A stretch of DNA of 64,000 nucleotides from Craterostigma plantagineum. Taxonomy: Eukaryota > Streptophyta > Magnoliopsida > Lamiales > Linderniaceae. The stretch spans positions 310,001-374,000 of the forward strand of contig JAPQWV010000327.1 of assembly GCA_027422505.1 (NCBI GenBank), in the 5' to 3' direction. Of this stretch, positions 59,065 through 64,000 are shown one piece after another (within the stretch, counting starts at the first letter, position 1; each line of letters begins with the position of its first letter). Both the position numbers and the translations under genes were made by a program. The notes below the pieces were generated by a model that saw only the letters and a list, made by a program, of their open reading frames with translations, was not told the origin of the DNA and did no database searches.

Positions 59065-61168
59065 TCAAACAGCAAATGCCTGCTGTTGTGAATGCCAAGC
59101 TACCACATCCTCGTAAGGCAATTCGCCGCCGAAAATATCCAAAGCACTGCCCACTGTAACGTCTACACGGCCCAGACCAGCTCTTTTGATCCTCTCTAAA
59201 TCGTCCATCACCGTGACTCCTCCAGCATAAGTCACCGGAATCTTAGAAAAACAGTAAAAAAATTTAGCGTACATAGCAAGTAACTGAAATAAAGACAAAG
59301 AATGTGTGTGGCCAGCATGAAGTTCGCCAAGAACTCACAGGAGAGAGCTTCCCGAGCGTAGCCACTAGCTCTTCATCGATTCCCAGCCTTGGATATTTAA
59401 AGGGCATGTCAGAGTAAAAGTTGTAACAATGCAAAACTTGACATGTGGGATAGTGATCTGACCCGAGTTATTACATTGTGGAACAATATGTGTGCGTGGG
59501 TGTGTTTAAGAAAGATCAAAGAATCATAGATCGTGAATATGTACTTTTTGCCTTCGACATCGACTCCATGGACAAGAAACTCATCAGCATAACTAGCGAG
59601 GAGGCCGAGTATTTCCTCGTCAAGATATACGTCAGTGAACTTCTGCCATCTATCGGTTACAACTGCATATTTACCATCCTGAATGCAACACCATGAGCAG
59701 TTTCTATGTCGCTAATAAATTGCATGTATGCGATGATTTTAGATATCTATATCGAAGTTTCTGATCAGGTTCTTGAAGCCTAATTCTCGTTCAAAATAGT
59801 TCAATTAACTTGCTGATCGATGTGTGTACTTGTAATTTACCCTTCAACAATGCATAAAATACCTTAGTGACAATATATCTCATCATTAAAGATAGATACG
59901 TACCTTCTTTCTGCAACTAAGATCCAAAATGAGTCTCTGTTTCCCAACAATATGTGAAAGTTCCTTCAGCCTTTCATAATTTACTTGTCCATCGCTGAAT
60001 ACATACTGCAATGGCAACAAAAAGTACTGAGCAGTTAAAAAACTTGGGGAAGCATAAACATTTCTAACATAATGATCTAGATAAGGATTTTTGTCAGATC
60101 CTGTAATAATATGTAAGGAGTATCCGAACTGATGTATTAGGCATCATATAAGAGGAGTAGGACAGATACGTACTGATGTAACAATAACATGGCTCGCTCC
60201 TTCGTCTATGTAACTCAAGGCATTACTTGAATTAATACCCCCTCCAGCTTGCAAACCACCTAGATAGCTTACATGTCATAGTAAGTATAGCAGCAGAAAA
60301 ATCTTTAGCATGGTAATATTATCAGTCTATACAATACGTTATTCCAACAACTAGAAAAGTAAAGATTGGGTAATGTGATTCCCGCAGAATCATTTTCAAA
60401 TAGACATTGTAGCATGACAGATTTCTGACCATGTCAACACATAGAGAAACACGTGATGAGAGAGATTGAGACAGATGCCTACCAGGATAAGCATGCAAAG
60501 CTTCAATGGCAGCTGATTTGCTCAATGGATCAGCTCCAAGCATGATAACATGACCACCTGTGAGTCCATCATCCCTATACATCTTGGCATATTCCGCAGC
60601 TGATTTATCAGATTCGAAATTAGTTACAAGAGCTGAATTTTCCTCTGTAAAATCTTTAAGAGTTGAGCCAACAATTTGTTTCACTTTCCCCTGAAAATGT
60701 TAATTATCTCGCCATTGGTCATTCACGGTTGATATGTGTAATGAAAGAAGTTCTGATGACAAGCAAAAGCTCAGAGGTAAACCAAAGAGAGAATATGGAA
60801 TTACGAAATATGAATGTCGGGCATGCAACAGCAATCAAACTATAACATAGAACACAAAACCCAAGGATCATTTACCCCATTTCTTTAAGCAAACCAAAGA
60901 AACATATTAAGGAATGGCCAAACCTTGTGTATGTCAATACAAGGCCGAAACCGAACCCCACATCGTATAGTCGTCGTTCGAGTCCCTGGATAAAAATGTA
61001 AACATAAAGACTGCTGCTGGAAAGCTACATTCCATGTAATAAAACCCCCCGATGCTTACTCAAGATCAGACGAGTTGAACTTGGCTTCATCTGAGGAGCA
61101 TAAAGACTGGAGTTCAACCCTCCACAATCATTCAAGATTGAGCTTCCTTTGAGATTCTGAACACTCAT
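59065..61168 (-). CDS. HISN3: phosphoribosylformimino-AICAR-P isomerase, histidine biosynthesis, chloroplastic
   Basis: HisA-type TIM-barrel enzyme (BBM II isomerase, EC 5.3.1.16), fourth step of histidine synthesis, in plastids. Eight exons, minus: 61060..61168, 60924..60985, 60483..60690, 60174..60259, 59904..60005, 59545..59678, 59339..59387 and 59065..59241, giving 308 aa with agreeing phases. The transit peptide is [17 protein letters not shown] followed by a Ser/Arg-rich stretch. The barrel begins [20 protein letters not shown] (catalytic Asp in CIDIHKG), then [49 protein letters not shown]. It continues with [67 protein letters not shown] and [20 protein letters not shown], then [14 protein letters not shown]. 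It shares an upstream region of 398 bases with the divergent PPR gene. Confidence 0.96.
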
Positions 61169-61566
61169 TCTAGTAATGTGTTAACGAAGATGCAACCTGC
61201 AAAAATAGGAATTAGCAGACATTTCATCGAACAGGTTTTCTGCACAATAAGGCTGCAAAAGCTTTTAATCATGTCGACGTAGCTGCTCATATGAGTATAA
61301 TGGGGCAAAGAAATGCACACAAGGGAAAGTTTGCACCTTTGTAGATTGTAATAACAGTAGTTGCCTCCTTGTTTCTGACTGCTGTCTGCCACGGCTAGGA
61401 AAAATGACGGTCGGATATTATCGACAGACGTTGGGGCATAATTATAAGATCACCCCAGTCAGCTAGAAATTACGCAATGCCCCCTATATTTTATCAAAAC
61501 TTTCAATTCCACTTCGCCCTCATTCTGACACTCGTCGCCGAACTACATTCGCCGGTCCATAGAAGC
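61169..61566. promoter_or_regulatory. shared divergent promoter, HISN3 (-) / PPR (+)
   Basis: 398 bases between the two start codons hold both 5' leaders and promoters. No TATA box is obvious on either side, as is common for housekeeping plant genes. The minus-strand 5' UTR may include an intron. Confidence 0.55.
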
Positions 61567-62961
61567 ATGTCCCGGCGCGCACCCCTGAAAAGGCTGACTC
61601 TCAGAGCCAACGCCCACCCCACCCCTTCTCCGCCGACGAAGGACCCCACCTCACCACCGCCCACTACGCTGACCCGACTCACCAATCCCCAAACCCCAAA
61701 CACACCCGCCGCTTTACTCCGCCTCCTCCACCGCCGCCTCCGCCACAACCCGAACCTTTCCCATCTCGACCTCCAACTCTTCCGACGCGCCGCAGCGGCG
61801 GACGATACCTTCCGCCACGATCACAGCACCTTCGAGTACCTCACGCGCTCACTCGTCTCCACCAATCGCCTCAATCACCTCCCTTCACTGCTCCGCTTCA
61901 TCGCCGCCAATCCGTGCCCATGCTCAAAAGATGGCATATTCTCTTGTCCTCAGACCGAACCCATCTACAGAGTCGCCATTAGTTCCTTTTGCAGGTCTAA
62001 AATGCTTGGAGACGCTTTACACTGGTTCGATGTAATGAGGAAGCTGATTGATGGGAAGCCTGGAGTTGATCTGTACAATTTGCTGATTAATGCGTTTGTG
62101 AAGGCTGGCGACATGGATAGGGCTCTGAGCTTTTACAGAAACATGGTGGTCAACCACCGTGTGAGCCCAGATATTTACACGTTTAACACTCTGATCAGTG
62201 GGCGTTGTAGAGAGGGTAAGATTGATTTGGCGTTGGATCTCTTTAGGGAGATGAACGAGAGAGGCTCAGTGCCCAATGTGATTAGCTTCAATACATTGAT
62301 TGGTGGGTTTTTCAGGGAAGGGAACACTGAGAGAGCTGTGGGCTTGGCAAGAGAAATGGTGGACTTAGAATGTGGCATTTCGAACGTCACTTGTGATATC
62401 TTGGTGGACGGGCTATGGAGGAAAGGTGAAGTCTTGAAGGCATGCGATTTGATCGGCGAATTTGCAAAGAGGGGCGTTTTGCCAGCCGAGTTTGACTGTT
62501 TTCGGCTTGTGCAGAGGCTTTTAAGCGCTGGGGAATCGGATAAGGCGTTTGAATTAATGGTAAACATGTTGTGGGGAAAGGGATCTGACCCAAGTTTAGC
62601 TGCTTGTACAACGTTGATCGAAGGTTTGAGGGGCAAAGGAAAGATCGACAAAGTTGTATTTTTGGTACGGAAGATGATTGAGAAGGGCATCTTGGTAGAT
62701 GGGGTGACGTTTTGCTGCGTGCTCGAGGATTTGTGCAGCGTGGGACAAGTCGTTGAGGCGAATGAACTGAGAATCTTGGCGGGCAAAAAGGGTTTGGAGA
62801 TTGATGGTGTGATGTGTAGGATTTTAGTTGTGGGATATTCGAAAGAAGGGAGAAGAAAAGAGGGTGAATTGTTGGTTGATGAGATGTTAGATAGAGGTTT
62901 TATACCTGATATTGGGACTTATAACAGGTTAATGGATGGCCTCTCCAAGTCTAGAACTTAG
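61567..62961 (+). CDS. pentatricopeptide repeat (PPR) protein, P class
   Basis: Single exon, 464 aa from MSRRAPLKRLTLRANAHPTP; the upstream in-frame ATG at 61477 adds sequence unlike the family. The N-terminal 80 residues are Pro/Thr/Arg-rich (organelle targeting). At least nine PPR motifs follow: VDLYNLLINAFVKAGDMDRA, SPDIYTFNTLISGRCREGKI, PNVISFNTLIGGFFREGNTE, SNVTCDILVDGLWRKGEVLK, DPSLAACTTLIEGLRGKGKI, DGVTFCCVLEDLCSVGQVVE and PDIGTYNRLMDGLSKS at the end. There is no E or DYW extension, so it is P class, acting on RNA in mitochondria or plastids. Its place beside HISN3 matches the order recalled for Arabidopsis At2g36230/At2g36240. Confidence 0.94.
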   Translation: MSRRAPLKRLTLRANAHPTPSPPTKDPTSPPPTTLTRLTNPQTPNTPAALLRLLHRRLRHNPNLSHLDLQLFRRAAAADDTFRHDHSTFEYLTRSLVSTNRLNHLPSLLRFIAANPCPCSKDGIFSCPQTEPIYRVAISSFCRSKMLGDALHWFDVMRKLIDGKPGVDLYNLLINAFVKAGDMDRALSFYRNMVVNHRVSPDIYTFNTLISGRCREGKIDLALDLFREMNERGSVPNVISFNTLIGGFFREGNTERAVGLAREMVDLECGISNVTCDILVDGLWRKGEVLKACDLIGEFAKRGVLPAEFDCFRLVQRLLSAGESDKAFELMVNMLWGKGSDPSLAACTTLIEGLRGKGKIDKVVFLVRKMIEKGILVDGVTFCCVLEDLCSVGQVVEANELRILAGKKGLEIDGVMCRILVVGYSKEGRRKEGELLVDEMLDRGFIPDIGTYNRLMDGLSKSRT

Positions 62962-63859
62962 CTTTCTCTTTTGTTAAGATATTGCATATAAATCTGAGGA
63001 TTTGTTCTTCACATTTGATTGCTAGTTTCTGATTTTAGGTTTCATTCAGTTCAGTATCCACATGTACAAGTACGACTAACTACAAAGGCAGCGTAGTGGA
63101 ATTAGAGTGTACTTCTAAATTTATTTATTTTTTTTAATAATGCGGATGTTGATATGTTATTTCTCATCAATACGGTGTCGTTTGGGGTGTATTACACTGT
63201 ACATCCCATCCCTCCCATCCCATATAAAGATCCAACCTTTTCCTCATAAGCCAACGAATCATATTCAATCTTTTTTTTTTTTTTTTTCTCAATTCCCACT
63301 CATTTTATTTTAGTCCTCTTAACCATCATTTCCATTTCCCCCAAATTACCAACATTTCTATTCGCGTGGCTGTTTTGATTTTGCTCTTCGGCGATGTGCA
63401 TCGATTCTGACGAGGAGGATTTCGGGTAAGAAGCCATGTCTTTTCTGTTCTGTCTTGGTACTATCGGATTTTTACTTCTCTCGATCTTTTATCGATGGTT
63501 TGAGATTAATGCCTATTTTCTCTTTCGACTATTTTCTTTTCTCAGGAGTTAATCAATAGAGAAAAAAAAAAAACAAGATCCCGATAAGTTCATTCTATGA
63601 AGTTTGTAATTTGGGCAGGTTTCTGTTATTTCTTGAATCCATCAATCGGAGCTTTACTGCTTTTTTTTGTGCTTCTTGATTTGATTTCGATCTAAATTGG
63701 GAGTTGGGTTGAACAGCTGTCACTACACAGTCTTATAATGCCTGAATTCCACGTTCTTCCGTGGCTTTGATCCTCTTTTTCTACTACACCTCAACAGATT
63801 CTCTGATTTGATTCGATTCGATTTCTCACCATCTTCGCCTTGTAAGCCATTCACTTGAA
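62962..63859 (+). other. intergenic and 5' leader of the next F-box gene
   Basis: Contains a T-rich run at 63270-63288 and pyrimidine-rich 5' leader sequence. A short upstream frame (MCIDSDEEDFG, ATG near 63395) ends at a likely donor CGG|gtaaga (63426). An acceptor TCAACAG lies near 63797, so a 5' UTR intron is likely, and the upstream ATG may act as a uORF or be removed from the main frame. Confidence 0.5.
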
Positions 63860-64000
63860 ATGGAGTACCTTCCCCTTGAGGTTATTGGGAACATACTGTC
63901 ACGCCTCGGTGCTGCAAGGGACGTCGTAATCGCATCAGCCACCTGTCGAAAATGGCAAGAAGCTTGGAAAAACCATCTTCATACTCTTTCATTCGACTCC
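63860..64000 (+). CDS. F-box/LRR protein, 3' truncated by the window
   Basis: The frame from ATG 63860 reads MEYLPLEVIGNILSRLGAAR, DVVIASATCRKWQEAWKNHL, HTLSFDS and runs off the end. It is a typical F-box (LPxEVIGNILSRL ... ATCRKW) of the At1g67190-like F-box/LRR type, an SCF ubiquitin-ligase adaptor. The LRR part lies outside the window. Confidence 0.85.
   Translation, partial: MEYLPLEVIGNILSRLGAARDVVIASATCRKWQEAWKNHLHTLSFDS

Overview
This is nuclear DNA from a flowering plant, almost certainly a eudicot and plausibly an asterid. The coding genes are intron-rich with GT-AG splicing and carry plant-only families: NHL/LEA_2, NAC, NF-YA, a GTD-binding myosin-binding protein, PADRE/DUF4228, UPF0496, EXPP1 and plant E2F. 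Intergenic DNA is AT-rich and holds plant transposons. I rebuilt exon structures by hand from splice sites, reading phase and family resemblance. The species cannot be named from the sequence.

Layout, left to right. 1-1394: 3' end of an NT-C2 domain gene. 2663-3497: universal stress protein. 3689-4225: Cys-rich hypothetical protein. 5434-6009: small Lys-rich protein with a frame break. 6735-8427: GTD-binding (myosin-binding) protein. 9374-10701 and 11072-15480: EXPP1 and mitochondrial D-lactate dehydrogenase, divergently transcribed. 15916-19214: E2F transcription factor. 20686-21318: NHL protein. 22585-23540: unknown nuclear-type protein. 24032-26205: cohesin acetyltransferase CTF7/ECO1 with an in-frame stop. 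27024-29140: gene relics (an LBD-like gene and two partial TatD copies). 29563-32019: TatD-type DNase. 32461-34028: NF-YA. 36546-37807: UPF0496. 39126-40193: F-box. 41131-41903: solo LTR. 42641-43509: NAC. 45230-45994: predicted plastid protein. 46359-47775: ribosomal protein uS11/RPS14. 48194-51300: plastid ABC transporter ABCB29-like. 51430-52575: glutaredoxin-like protein. 53000-56600: transposon- and organelle-derived sequence. 58190-58720: PADRE protein. 59065-61168 and 61567-62961: histidine biosynthesis enzyme HISN3 and a PPR protein, divergent. 63860-end: start of an F-box/LRR gene.

The genes do not form one pathway. Several neighbours recall known Arabidopsis neighbourhoods (from memory: the paired chromosome 3/5 segments around At3g11650-At3g11930 and At5g06320-At5g06580; At5g03870-At5g03910; At2g36230-At2g36240), so the order looks like conserved ancestral synteny. 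I saw no operon-like or defence-type system.

The most notable signals are: (i) a cluster of single-base lesions in otherwise well-conserved genes (CTF7 stop, ABCB29 and two small genes with one-base deficits, RPS14 splice donor); (ii) a transposon terminus supplying the CTF7 exon-2 splice acceptor; (iii) decayed TatD partial copies that have lost a metal-site Asp; (iv) transposons with intact target-site duplications; (v) an NF-YA with an extended, Ala-rich linker in its core domain.
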